64,000 nucleotides of DNA from Chrysogorgia sp. JL179-B06. Taxonomy: Eukaryota; Cnidaria; Anthozoa; Scleralcyonacea; Chrysogorgiidae. Below are positions 9,116 to 22,359 of this stretch, piece by piece (positions within the stretch are counted from its first letter, which is position 1; each line of letters starts with the position of its first letter). The position numbers were made by a program, and so were the translations under genes. Location of the stretch: the NCBI GenBank assembly GCA_035772405.1, contig JAYKKM010000048.1, positions 4,083,501-4,147,500 on the forward strand. Direction: 5' to 3'. The notes under the pieces were generated by a model that was not told the DNA's origin, did not search any database, and saw only the letters and a list, made by a program, of their open reading frames with translations.

Positions 9116-11855
9116 ACTCTTGCTTTGGCTTGGGATACCTTTCGCGCTTTAGTGCTTTGTTCAGGAACTGGGAATCAATCGCCGAATTGTCTAAGCAAAT
9201 AACATAATTGTTTTGTAAAAGTTTTCCCGGTACTTCAGGATCATTAGAATATTCAAGAGCAAAGCTAGCAGTGGAGAATATCATCCAAATGCAACGATAA
9301 TAAATTATTAGTTAACTTTTGGTAAAATAAACTCCAAAAATAAACTCCAAAAATCAATTTTCTTGTAATTGTGGCCTAACTAAATTAACAAACGGTTCTA
9401 AAATAAATTATTGACCATGAGGCGGGTAGAGTGCATGTGTTATTCTTTTTGCTATTTTTCTTGAAAGCAAAAAATAATCATCTGATTGAACTAAATAACC
9501 AAACTTCATTTGTAAACTGTTTATTTTAATAAATGACCCACAATACTTGTTATGGGATTGAAACTGCCATACATGATCGCGTGTTGATAACTCAGCTGAC
9601 GTACAAAATCAGCTGCTTTTTCGGATTTCGTAACTGTTTTGACTTTTCTTGTTTTGTCATCACAAGTGTCATTTTAATAAACAGGAATAATATGCATTAA
9701 GAAGAGCTATAACACAATTTGGAAATGATGAGTCATCCAATAACGTAACAACTGCTGTGGTTTTACTTTTGATTGTTCAAAAGAAGTGTTTTAAATCTTC
9801 ATGCATTACGTTTGCAGTGCAGGATAACTACGTTTACATTCTTCCCCACAACATGCCGTCGTTTTACTTGGGAAAGCTGACAATTACTGTAATATTATTT
9901 TATTTGATCTTAAAACTATCAATTCAGTTTCTTTTATTTAGACTTGCATACACTACAGTTCTGAATTGGTCAGGTTCAGTTCAGTATTTAAGTCTACAGC
10001 AACATTGGGTTATTTACGTTGCCTTACATTATGTGATAATAGAGTTTTCGAGGCACAAAATTAAGCCTGCACCTGTTTTAAATATTTATGAATGACCAAC
10101 TACTCCCATTTAAGTGTTCCGAGCAAATAGAGTAATTTCGGTTGGACGTCCTTTTAAAACATCAAGGCAGCAAAAAAGATTCGTAACCACACCACAGCAA
10201 TATTAAATTATGCAGGAATTATTTAAGTCAGGGCGATCATAGCTCCAGGCCCTGGAGAAAAATAGGAACTTTTGTCAACAGTCTTAAAAAATAAGGATTT
10301 CGCGATTTTGTATAATTTGTTTAAAGTGGTAACGTCTTCCATCTATAGGTGTTTTTAAACAATATTTTTGAGTTTTGGGAAATTTTAATTTTAGCAGTTT
10401 GTCTGTGTTTTTGGCAATAGATGCCTTACTGAATATGTAATTAATTGATAATTCACAAATGCAAATGTTAAGTGCATGTTAGTAAATTAAACACGGCATC
10501 AATTTCCTTTGCAGTTGAGATCCAGCTAAATTAACAGAATGTTTGTAAAATATTTTTTTAGTTTGGTAATGTACTAGAGAGTGTATGAGTTATTTCTTTG
10601 GTTGTTTTTGTTAATGTTTTTGTTAATGAATTTTTCAAACGAATGCCAGCTTGTTCAAGGTTTTATAAAGAGAAACGTTTAAGACTGACAGTATAAATAC
10701 GCACACGGGAGTTCAGTAAAATTCATCATCTGATTAAAAAATAACAATTTTACTTGTAAATTGAAGATATCGAAACTGCTATACTAGACCACGTATACGG
10801 GGAACAGTTTGACCTTTGAAGCTATATCATCACAAAATGGCCATCTTGATAAACAGGAATAATTGTTTGATGATGCACTAAGCAGATTATAGCTTAATTT
10901 CAAACATCAGTTCGGCATTTAAGTCTATAGCTTTGCGTTATTTACCTTATGTGATAATAGAATTGTCGCGACACAAACCACCTGTTTTAATTATTCATGA
11001 ATGACCAACTACTTAAATTTAAGTATTCCTTGCAAATAGATTAGTTTCAGTTAGACGTCCCTTTAAAAGGCACAGGCAGCAAAAGATATTCGTAGCCAAG
11101 TGTTTCTGAAGCAGCAAGGTAAAATAATATTTTTATTTCAACTTAATGTAATTTTGTATGGACGAGCGATGTAATTTTTTATCTTGAAATGTTTTTTTAT
11201 AAAAAAGAAAACTAAGTGCATGAGAGTATTTCAGTATAATTATACTGCTACTTCGAAATATATTATTTTCTCTTCTCTAATTTCTAACTAAACTGAAAAT
11301 ATTTTCCATTGCATTCTAATTCTAGAGCCAAAGTCACGAGAAGATCATGTCTGTGAAAGAATACCTCAGCACCGCCAAGACAACAGTGTACCAAAGTGTT
11401 TTTTACAACACGTTTACTCTACAACCTTCTGTTTCTCTTTGTCCTGTTGGGTTATCTCGCTTCCAATACCGAGGGTTCCTTCATAAGTAAAGTGTTCATT
11501 CTTGTAGCTAAAGGTACAGTACAATACGTATAAATGAACTTTCAGAAAAAAATTGTATTACCTGCATGAGATTAACTACATGTAGGTGAACATAATTCCG
11601 ACAATTTTGCGAGTGGCACAAATGCATAAATACCTTTAACGGAGATGTATTGCAGCGCTCGAAATAATGACTTGCTGGTCGCCGGTCAAGATGACTTGCC
11701 AAATTAATTTTAGCTCTGACATGTCTATTTTCTTGCAGGACAAATAACTCACCTAAAGTAAAAGCTTAAATGTTAACTCTTAAAACAAATTTATTACACT
11801 TGAAAAACAGTGACGATTTTCGTTTTTACAAAGCAAGGTTTTGTACGTTCATTGT

Positions 11856-14800
11856 TTCTTCCATGAAGATATTTTTATTTCTCTGTGAGAAAATACGTTA
11901 ATTTCTCTTCTGTCTGTCTCAACTGCGTATGATCTTTGGTCGAGTCTTCGAGTGATGACTGCCTTGTTCCAGATGGCTCCCTTCGTGGTTTAGTTTAATG
12001 GCCTCATTATCACCTTCCTCCATCTTGTCTCCATTGGCGACTTATAACTTGCTTGGTGACTCTTTCGAAGTTGATCTCTTTGGGTTTCAACAGTTCTTTC
12101 GTCGTGGGTAGGAGAGTTTTTGTCCGTCTTCCCAGTAGTCTTTGTGCAGGGCTTGAGTCCATCTCCTCTGTGGGTGTGTTTCTCTGTACGAGAATGGCCA
12201 AATAATGGCCATAGACACTTTCTGAAGCTTTACGGAGAATATTCTTTGCTGTGTTAACTGCTGCCTCAGCTTTGCCATTAGCTTGTTGCTGACCTGGACT
12301 GTTAGTCCTATGCTAAAATCCTCACTCTTTGGCAAATATGGAAAACTTGACAGAGGTGAACTAATGGCCAATTTGTCGCAATTACGGATCGAGCGTGTCT
12401 GGAATCCCGTTTCTTAGTTATGAAGTGGCTTTTGATCGTCTTTATAGACCTTTTTAATAAGTCTGGCGTCAGCAGCTCTATGACGTAGTTTACGGTAAAG
12501 GAAAGCCCCGCACGGCCATTTTGTTTGCTTCATTTTAAAGCACATGAAAGAAAGCCTCGAAAATGGCAAGTTTTACGTAATTCTCTTTTAGTTAATGCTA
12601 AAAATTATTTCTATGTTTATGATAGTTTATATTATCATTGTTATTTGTTTAATTCTTACTTTAGTTTGGCTGGTAAACTCGTATATTCGTCGACGTACGA
12701 CCTTTGTTAGCGTGGTTAAATAAAGTTTATCTATCTATCTATCTATCTATCCTGTTGTTTAGATTTATATACCACAAAAAAGTATAATTTTCAATCATTT
12801 CCTGTCCTTTTTCTTAAATCTTCCAGTCTCATAAGCGTGTATGAACACAGTGCCAAGGTGTAAATCATTGGTGAAGTCGATAAATCCGGGTATTAACAGT
12901 GAAATGACATTTCGTAAGTTCGCTTTGGACATCGACAGGAAAAGCACGAGGGTTGTTGCGGATAAGAAGAGACGACAACAAATTCTTACAGGTGAGTCGA
13001 TCGTTTGGTAACATAGACTGCATGAACAAGTATTCTATATTGCATTGTACTTAAAACCGACTTAGTGATGACTGATACTTGGTAATACTTAATAGAAAAG
13101 TTTTTAAGAAAACATAGTTTTTGAAATGCAGCAAACATACAAAAGTGAGGATATCGAGTTTAATCTGTTCTGCAAGAAATACTATTGAAGCCGACTGCAA
13201 TACCAAAGTATTTTGATTGCTGAAGCCAAGAAAAAGTAAAGAAAGTTTTCTTTCGTGCTATGAATTTGTCGTTTGTAACTGTAATTCGTATTTTTTAAGC
13301 AATTCATTATATTTATGTTCGAGATTTTTCAAAGCAATATTATTGGATATATACATTGATTACATGGTCTTCACTACTGAATACAGTTATCTTTGGGGCT
13401 CATGCAGGTCTTCTTCACATATATTTGGTGAAATTGCTGCCAGAGGGGTTTTACTGCTCGTGGTACCAATCTCGCTGATCTGCTGAAACTCGAAATTCTT
13501 AACTCGAACCTTTTTAATATAATTACCAAATGAAAATGTTTTTTGTGAAAAACTTTTCTGTGCAAAGTACCAGTCATCACCAAGTCGGTTTTAAGTACAA
13601 TACAATACAATATAGCGTACGTACGAATACTACAAAGCCTTGTTCATGCAGTCTATGTTACCAAACGATCGACTCACCTGTAAGAATTTGTTGTCGTCTC
13701 TTCTTATCCGCTTTTCCTGTCGATATCAGAAGCGAACTTACGAAATGTCATTTCACTGTCAATTCCCGGATTTATCGACTTCACCAATGATTTACACCTT
13801 GGCACTGTGTTCATATACGCTTATGAGACTGGAAGATTTAAGAAAAAGGACAGGAAATGATTGAAAATTATACTTTTTTGTGGTATATAAATCTAAACAA
13901 CAGGAGTAAGCAAAGGTCGTACGTCGACAAATATACGAGTTTACCAGCCAAACTAAAGAAAGAATTAAACAAATAACAATGATAATATAAACTATCATAA
14001 ACATAGAAATAATTTTTAGCATTAACTAAAGAGAATTACCATGACCTTTCGGTTGCTTCATGAGGCATCAGGGTTTATTTGATTGACGGGCTCCATGTTG
14101 ATTGCATGTCTCGCATTGTGCTATCTGCTGCTTTAATTCTGCGTTCATGTTTGGATAGAACTCACGGGCTCTACGCATACATCCATTTATTCTAAAATAT
14201 GAGCCATGCAGCACGAGTTTCTTCATATCAGGTCGGATGCTTTTCGCTATATTATGAGGCGCTCCCGTAGGGCTTGCTCTTGTCAGTCTTCATGTTTTGT
14301 AGCAGGTAGGTCATCATAGAAGGGCTTGCTCTTGTCAGCCTTCGTGTTTTGCAGCAGCCGGCAGGGAGATACTTTAAAAGCTTGGTAGATTGCTGAAATA
14401 ACGTGTAGGAGGTGTTCGGCCGTCGATTGTGTGATCTGTTCTCTCGTCTCATAGTGTATCGGCTAGATACATTTGTGATCCTGGCTTTATACGACATGGT
14501 GATGTCAAACCTTTGGATCTTTAACAGCATTCCCTGCAGTCTCTTCGGCGAGATTCTCAGCTATAGTTCTTGGTAATTGCTTCCAATGTCTTGTGGTCAC
14601 TCTCTATTGCGATAGCTCTACCGGAAGCGTACTGTACGAACTTCTGCAGGGCAAAGACGACTGCTAACATTTCCCATCTGTTCATAGCGCATTTGAGCGT
14701 CCATCAATGCGCGACTTGAAAATGCTACGGTTTGCCCTTTCTGAGTAATGGCTGCACCAAGTCCTTTCTCGCGGGCATATGGCACTGTATCGTTAGTTCG

Positions 14801-15769
14801 CCTGTGGGATCTTAGAACTTGTGTAATGGTACAGTGGTGACCATCTTCTTTTTAGGTTGAAAGCGGCTTCGAACATGTTGATGCTCCCAGTTCCATACTG
14901 TATCTTTCGGAGTCTAATATTTCGGGCTCCATAACGTTGCTGAGTTTGTGTCGTCAGGTAATTCACAAATCCACAAAATCGTCGTACATCTTTTACATTC
15001 ACCGGCCTCGACATCTCGTTGATTCCTGTTCCTTTCTCGGGATCAGGTTTTAGTCCTTTGCTAGTTACTATGTGACCAAGACATTAGATTTCTTCTCACC
15101 TGCGTTTCAGCTTAATTTTGTTTAGTTTTATTTCTTTCTCACGGCATCCGCTGCGCAGCAGTTTCTCTAGATTCCGATCATGGTCTTCGTCATCTTCTTC
15201 GTCTGTTTCACCCACCCCTTATACACACTAAAGTCCTGCAGTATTGGACAAAACCTGTTGAGTTCTAGGCCATCGCGCTTTTTCTGTGGTTATCGCAAAT
15301 GTCTTTTAAAAAAATGAGCACAACATTGAAACGGGGGGAGTGGGGGTGCACAAATGTAAGGCAAATATTGAAATTTTGTGAATAGAGATCTCAACAGTTT
15401 TGTCCAAGATTGTGGAAGTCCTTCCACAGCTTGGTTTAGCCTTTTCAGGTAGATTTTCGATACTACTTTCAGCCCGAATGGCAATCGCTTCCATCGGTAC
15501 CTGCCAAAAGGGGTGCTGAATATCGCCAGTTTGCTAGTGGCTGTCTCATCTAATTTGATGTTCCAGTAACCATTCCTTGTTTTTTCAATTCAATTCAATT
15601 CAATAAACTTTATTTAAAGAGGGTTTAAAATATTGCATAGCCAATATACCTGGTAAATCAAAGACTTATCTTCCCTGTGGCCCGAGTGTTTCGATTTTCG
15701 TAAACACTCTTGCTTTGGCTTGGGATACCTTTCGCGCTTTAGTGCTTTGTTCAGGAACTGGGAATCAAT
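11856..15769 (-). pseudogene. Decayed Ty3/gypsy pol, copy 2
   Basis: Same broken frames as copy 1, cut in RT by the unit border. One homopolymer difference lengthens the RNase H end frame to 92 codons (14252-14530). Confidence 0.9.
12577..14039. mobile_element. Foldback element nested in gypsy integrase, copy 2
   Basis: Same arms, (TATC)n insert and spacer as copy 1. Confidence 0.8.
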
Positions 15770-18445
15770 CGCCGAATTGTCTAAGCAAATAACATAATTG
15801 TTTTGTAAAAGTTTTCCCGGTACTTCAGGATCATTAGAATATTCAAGAGCAAAGCTAGCAGTGGAGAATATCATCCAAATGCAACGATAATAAATTATTA
15901 GTTAACTTTTGGTAAAATAAACTCCAAAAATAAACTCCAAAAATCAATTTTCTTGTAATTGTGGCCTAACTAAATTAACAAACGGTTCTAAAATAAATTA
16001 TTGACCATGAGGCGGGTAGAGTGCATGTGTTATTCTTTTTGCTATTTTTCTTGAAAGCAAAAAATAATCATCTGATTGAACTAAATAACCAAACTTCATT
16101 TGTAAACTGTTTATTTTAATAAATGACCCACAATACTTGTTATGGGATTGAAACTGCCATACATGATCGCGTGTTGATAACTCAGCTGACGTACAAAATC
16201 AGCTGCTTTTTCGGATTTCGTAACTGTTTTGACTTTTCTTGTTTTGTCATCACAAGTGTCATTTTAATAAACAGGAATAATATGCATTAAGAAGAGCTAT
16301 AACACAATTTGGAAATGATGAGTCATCCAATAACGTAACAACTGCTGTGGTTTTACTTTTGATTGTTCAAAAGAAGTGTTTTAAATCTTCATGCATTACG
16401 TTTGCAGTGCAGGATAACTACGTTTACATTCTTCCCCACAACATGCCGTCGTTTTACTTGGGAAAGCTGACAATTACTGTAATATTATTTTATTTGATCT
16501 TAAAACTATCAATTCAGTTTCTTTTATTTAGACTTGCATACACTACAGTTCTGAATTGGTCAGGTTCAGTTCAGTATTTAAGTCTACAGCAACATTGGGT
16601 TATTTACGTTGCCTTACATTATGTGATAATAGAGTTTTCGAGGCACAAAATTAAGCCTGCACCTGTTTTAAATATTTATGAATGACCAACTACTCCCATT
16701 TAAGTGTTCCGAGCAAATAGAGTAATTTCGGTTGGACGTCCTTTTAAAACATCAAGGCAGCAAAAAAGATTCGTAACCACACCACAGCAATATTAAATTA
16801 TGCAGGAATTATTTAAGTCAGGGCGATCATAGCTCCAGGCCCTGGAGAAAAATAGGAACTTTTGTCAACAGTCTTAAAAAATAAGGATTTCGCGATTTTG
16901 TATAATTTGTTTAAAGTGGTAACGTCTTCCATCTATAGGTGTTTTTAAACAATATTTTTGAGTTTTGGGAAATTTTAATTTTAGCAGTTTGTCTGTGTTT
17001 TTGGCAATAGATGCCTTACTGAATATGTAATTAATTGATAATTCACAAATGCAAATGTTAAGTGCATGTTAGTAAATTAAACACGGCATCAATTTCCTTT
17101 GCAGTTGAGATCCAGCTAAATTAACAGAATGTTTGTAAAATATTTTTTTAGTTTGGTAATGTACTAGAGAGTGTATGAGTTATTTCTTTGGTTGTTTTTG
17201 TTAATGTTTTTGTTAATGAATTTTTCAAACGAATGCCAGCTTGTTCAAGGTTTTATAAAGAGAAACGTTTAAGACTGACAGTATAAATACGCACACGGGA
17301 GTTCAGTAAAATTCATCATCTGATTAAAAAATAACAATTTTACTTGTAAATTGAAGATATCGAAACTGCTATACTAGACCACGTATACGGGGAACAGTTT
17401 GACCTTTGAAGCTATATCATCACAAAATGGCCATCTTGATAAACAGGAATAATTGTTTGATGATGCACTAAGCAGATTATAGCTTAATTTCAAACATCAG
17501 TTCGGCATTTAAGTCTATAGCTTTGCGTTATTTACCTTATGTGATAATAGAATTGTCGCGACACAAACCACCTGTTTTAATTATTCATGAATGACCAACT
17601 ACTTAAATTTAAGTATTCCTTGCAAATAGATTAGTTTCAGTTAGACGTCCCTTTAAAAGGCACAGGCAGCAAAAGATATTCGTAGCCAAGTGTTTCTGAA
17701 GCAGCAAGGTAAAATAATATTTTTATTTCAACTTAATGTAATTTTGTATGGACGAGCGATGTAATTTTTTATCTTGAAATGTTTTTTTATAAAAAAGAAA
17801 ACTAAGTGCATGAGAGTATTTCAGTATAATTATACTGCTACTTCGAAATATATTATTTTCTCTTCTCTAATTTCTAACTAAACTGAAAATATTTTCCATT
17901 GCATTCTAATTCTAGAGCCAAAGTCACGAGAAGATCATGTCTGTGAAAGAATACCTCAGCACCGCCAAGACAACAGTGTACCAAAGTGTTTTTTACAACA
18001 CGTTTACTCTACAACCTTCTGTTTCTCTTTGTCCTGTTGGGTTATCTCGCTTCCAATACCGAGGGTTCCTTCATAAGTAAAGTGTTCATTCTTGTAGCTA
18101 AAGGTACAGTACAATACGTATAAATGAACTTTCAGAAAAAAATTGTATTACCTGCATGAGATTAACTACATGTAGGTGAACATAATTCCGACAATTTTGC
18201 GAGTGGCACAAATGCATAAATACCTTTAACGGAGATGTATTGCAGCGCTCGAAATAATGACTTGCTGGTCGCCGGTCAAGATGACTTGCCAAATTAATTT
18301 TAGCTCTGACATGTCTATTTTCTTGCAGGACAAATAACTCACCTAAAGTAAAAGCTTAAATGTTAACTCTTAAAACAAATTTATTACACTTGAAAAACAG
18401 TGACGATTTTCGTTTTTACAAAGCAAGGTTTTGTACGTTCATTGT

Positions 18446-21400
18446 TTCTTCCATGAAGATATTTTTATTTCTCTGTGAGAAAATACGTTAATTTCTCTTC
18501 TGTCTGTCTCAACTGCGTATGATCTTTGGTCGAGTCTTCGAGTGATGACTGCCTTGTTCCAGATGGCTCCCTTCGTGGTTTAGTTTAATGGCCTCATTAT
18601 CACCTTCCTCCATCTTGTCTCCATTGGCGACTTATAACTTGCTTGGTGACTCTTTCGAAGTTGATCTCTTTGGGTTTCAACAGTTCTTTCGTCGTGGGTA
18701 GGAGAGTTTTTGTCCGTCTTCCCAGTAGTCTTTGTGCAGGGCTTGAGTCCATCTCCTCTGTGGGTGTGTTTCTCTGTACGAGAATGGCCAAATAATGGCC
18801 ATAGACACTTTCTGAAGCTTTACGGAGAATATTCTTTGCTGTGTTAACTGCTGCCTCAGCTTTGCCATTAGCTTGTTGCTGACCTGGACTGTTAGTCCTA
18901 TGCTAAAATCCTCACTCTTTGGCAAATATGGAAAACTTGACAGAGGTGAACTAATGGCCAATTTGTCGCAATTACGGATCGAGCGTGTCTGGAATCCCGT
19001 TTCTTAGTTATGAAGTGGCTTTTGATCGTCTTTATAGACCTTTTTAATAAGTCTGGCGTCAGCAGCTCTATGACGTAGTTTACGGTAAAGGAAAGCCCCG
19101 CACGGCCATTTTGTTTGCTTCATTTTAAAGCACATGAAAGAAAGCCTCGAAAATGGCAAGTTTTACGTAATTCTCTTTTAGTTAATGCTAAAAATTATTT
19201 CTATGTTTATGATAGTTTATATTATCATTGTTATTTGTTTAATTCTTACTTTAGTTTGGCTGGTAAACTCGTATATTCGTCGACGTACGACCTTTGTTAG
19301 CGTGGTTAAATAAAGTTTATCTATCTATCTATCTATCTATCCTGTTGTTTAGATTTATATACCACAAAAAAGTATAATTTTCAATCATTTCCTGTCCTTT
19401 TTCTTAAATCTTCCAGTCTCATAAGCGTGTATGAACACAGTGCCAAGGTGTAAATCATTGGTGAAGTCGATAAATCCGGGTATTAACAGTGAAATGACAT
19501 TTCGTAAGTTCGCTTTGGACATCGACAGGAAAAGCACGAGGGTTGTTGCGGATAAGAAGAGACGACAACAAATTCTTACAGGTGAGTCGATCGTTTGGTA
19601 ACATAGACTGCATGAACAAGTATTCTATATTGCATTGTACTTAAAACCGACTTAGTGATGACTGATACTTGGTAATACTTAATAGAAAAGTTTTTAAGAA
19701 AACATAGTTTTTGAAATGCAGCAAACATACAAAAGTGAGGATATCGAGTTTAATCTGTTCTGCAAGAAATACTATTGAAGCCGACTGCAATACCAAAGTA
19801 TTTTGATTGCTGAAGCCAAGAAAAAGTAAAGAAAGTTTTCTTTCGTGCTATGAATTTGTCGTTTGTAACTGTAATTCGTATTTTTTAAGCAATTCATTAT
19901 ATTTATGTTCGAGATTTTTCAAAGCAATATTATTGGATATATACATTGATTACATGGTCTTCACTACTGAATACAGTTATCTTTGGGGCTCATGCAGGTC
20001 TTCTTCACATATATTTGGTGAAATTGCTGCCAGAGGGGTTTTACTGCTCGTGGTACCAATCTCGCTGATCTGCTGAAACTCGAAATTCTTAACTCGAACC
20101 TTTTTAATATAATTACCAAATGAAAATGTTTTTTGTGAAAAACTTTTCTGTGCAAAGTACCAGTCATCACCAAGTCGGTTTTAAGTACAATACAATACAA
20201 TATAGCGTACGTACGAATACTACAAAGCCTTGTTCATGCAGTCTATGTTACCAAACGATCGACTCACCTGTAAGAATTTGTTGTCGTCTCTTCTTATCCG
20301 CTTTTCCTGTCGATATCAGAAGCGAACTTACGAAATGTCATTTCACTGTCAATTCCCGGATTTATCGACTTCACCAATGATTTACACCTTGGCACTGTGT
20401 TCATATACGCTTATGAGACTGGAAGATTTAAGAAAAAGGACAGGAAATGATTGAAAATTATACTTTTTTGTGGTATATAAATCTAAACAACAGGAGTAAG
20501 CAAAGGTCGTACGTCGACAAATATACGAGTTTACCAGCCAAACTAAAGAAAGAATTAAACAAATAACAATGATAATATAAACTATCATAAACATAGAAAT
20601 AATTTTTAGCATTAACTAAAGAGAATTACCATGACCTTTCGGTTGCTTCATGAGGCATCAGGGTTTATTTGATTGACGGGCTCCATGTTGATTGCATGTC
20701 TCGCATTGTGCTATCTGCTGCTTTAATTCTGCGTTCATGTTTGGATAGAACTCACGGGCTCTACGCATACATCCATTTATTCTAAAATATGAGCCATGCA
20801 GCACGAGTTTCTTCATATCAGGTCGGATGCTTTTCGCTATATTATGAGGCGCTCCCGTAGGGCTTGCTCTTGTCAGTCTTCATGTTTTGTAGCAGGTAGG
20901 TCATCATAGAAGGGCTTGCTCTTGTCAGCCTTCGTGTTTTGCAGCAGCCGGCAGGGAGATACTTTAAAAGCTTGGTAGATTGCTGAAATAACGTGTAGGA
21001 GGTGTTCGGCCGTCGATTGTGTGATCTGTTCTCTCGTCTCATAGTGTATCGGCTAGATACATTTGTGATCCTGGCTTTATACGACATGGTGATGTCAAAC
21101 CTTTGGATCTTTAACAGCATTCCCTGCAGTCTCTTCGGCGAGATTCTCAGCTATAGTTCTTGGTAATTGCTTCCAATGTCTTGTGGTCACTCTCTATTGC
21201 GATAGCTCTACCGGAAGCGTACTGTACGAACTTCTGCAGGGCAAAGACGACTGCTAACATTTCCCATCTGTTCATAGCGCATTTGAGCGTCCATCAATGC
21301 GCGACTTGAAAATGCTACGGTTTGCCCTTTCTGAGTAATGGCTGCACCAAGTCCTTTCTCGCGGGCATATGGCACTGTATCGTTAGTTCGCCTGTGGGAT

Positions 21401-22359
21401 CTTAGAACTTGTGTAATGGTACAGTGGTGACCATCTTCTTTTTAGGTTGAAAGCGGCTTCGAACATGTTGATGCTCCCAGTTCCATACTGTATCTTTCGG
21501 AGTCTAATATTTCGGGCTCCATAACGTTGCTGAGTTTGTGTCGTCAGGTAATTCACAAATCCACAAAATCGTCGTACATCTTTTACATTCACCGGCCTCG
21601 ACATCTCGTTGATTCCTGTTCCTTTCTCGGGATCAGGTTTTAGTCCTTTGCTAGTTACTATGTGACCAAGACATTAGATTTCTTCTCACCTGCGTTTCAG
21701 CTTAATTTTGTTTAGTTTTATTTCTTTCTCACGGCATCCGCTGCGCAGCAGTTTCTCTAGATTCCGATCATGGTCTTCGTCATCTTCTTCGTCTGTTTCA
21801 CCCACCCCTTATACACACTAAAGTCCTGCAGTATTGGACAAAACCTGTTGAGTTCTAGGCCATCGCGCTTTTTCTGTGGTTATCGCAAATGTCTTTTAAA
21901 AAAATGAGCACAACATTGAAACGGGGGGAGTGGGGGTGCACAAATGTAAGGCAAATATTGAAATTTTGTGAATAGAGATCTCAACAGTTTTGTCCAAGAT
22001 TGTGGAAGTCCTTCCACAGCTTGGTTTAGCCTTTTCAGGTAGATTTTCGATACTACTTTCAGCCCGAATGGCAATCGCTTCCATCGGTACCTGCCAAAAG
22101 GGGTGCTGAATATCGCCAGTTTGCTAGTGGCTGTCTCATCTAATTTGATGTTCCAGTAACCATTCCTTGTTTTTTCAATTCAATTCAATTCAATAAACTT
22201 TATTTAAAGAGGGTTTAAAATATTGCATAGCCAATATACCTGGTAAATCAAAGACTTATCTTCCCTGTGGCCCGAGTGTTTCGATTTTCGTAAACACTCT
22301 TGCTTTGGCTTGGGATACCTTTCGCGCTTTAGTGCTTTGTTCAGGAACTGGGAATCAAT
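18446..22359 (-). pseudogene. Decayed Ty3/gypsy pol, copy 3
   Basis: Matches copy 2, including the stop and frameshift positions, so the decay predates the amplification. Confidence 0.9.
19167..20629. mobile_element. Foldback element nested in gypsy integrase, copy 3
   Basis: Same arms, (TATC)n insert and spacer as copy 1. Confidence 0.8.

Larger units (their letters stand above)
2586..9179. repeat. Tandem unit, copy 1 (6594 bp)
   Basis: Order, left to right: an AT-rich region with an old internal duplication, a candidate small exon, the gypsy integrase end, a foldback element, integrase zinc-binding part, RNase H and RT remnants, and a LINE tail. This is the most diverged copy, though by only five sites. 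Confidence 0.95.
5265..9179 (-). pseudogene. Decayed Ty3/gypsy pol, copy 1 (partial RT, RNase H, integrase)
   Basis: Minus-strand gypsy-type polyprotein in broken frames. Reading from 9179 downward: an RT piece with LNKALKRERYP; a LINE tail inserted in RT; RT with FSTPFGRYRW and PFGLKVVS; RT thumb with VKDVRRFCGFVNYL (about 8340-8424); the RNase H end with MLLKIQRFDITMSYK (about 7900-7940); the integrase zinc-binding part with CETCNQHGARQ (about 7490-7560); a nested foldback element; then the integrase core end with MDSSPAQRLLGRRTKTLLP (about 5500-5590). The YxDD-type RT catalytic box is not seen where expected, near 8620. Several frameshifts and stops make it non-functional. In copies 1-3 the RT is cut by the unit border. 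Confidence 0.9.
9180..15769. repeat. Tandem unit, copy 2 (6590 bp)
   Basis: Same content as copy 1 without the four extra homopolymer bases. It has G instead of T at the site matching 8183. Confidence 0.95.
15770..22359. repeat. Tandem unit, copy 3 (6590 bp)
   Basis: Indistinguishable by eye from copy 2. Confidence 0.95.

Noticed and set aside
9757..10095. 112-codon hydrophobic plus-strand frame repeated in copies 2-4 (and shifted in copy 1)
   Set aside because: It lies across an old noncoding direct duplication, its N-terminus depends on one homopolymer base, the diverged sister block has no frame, and the composition fits AT-rich noise.
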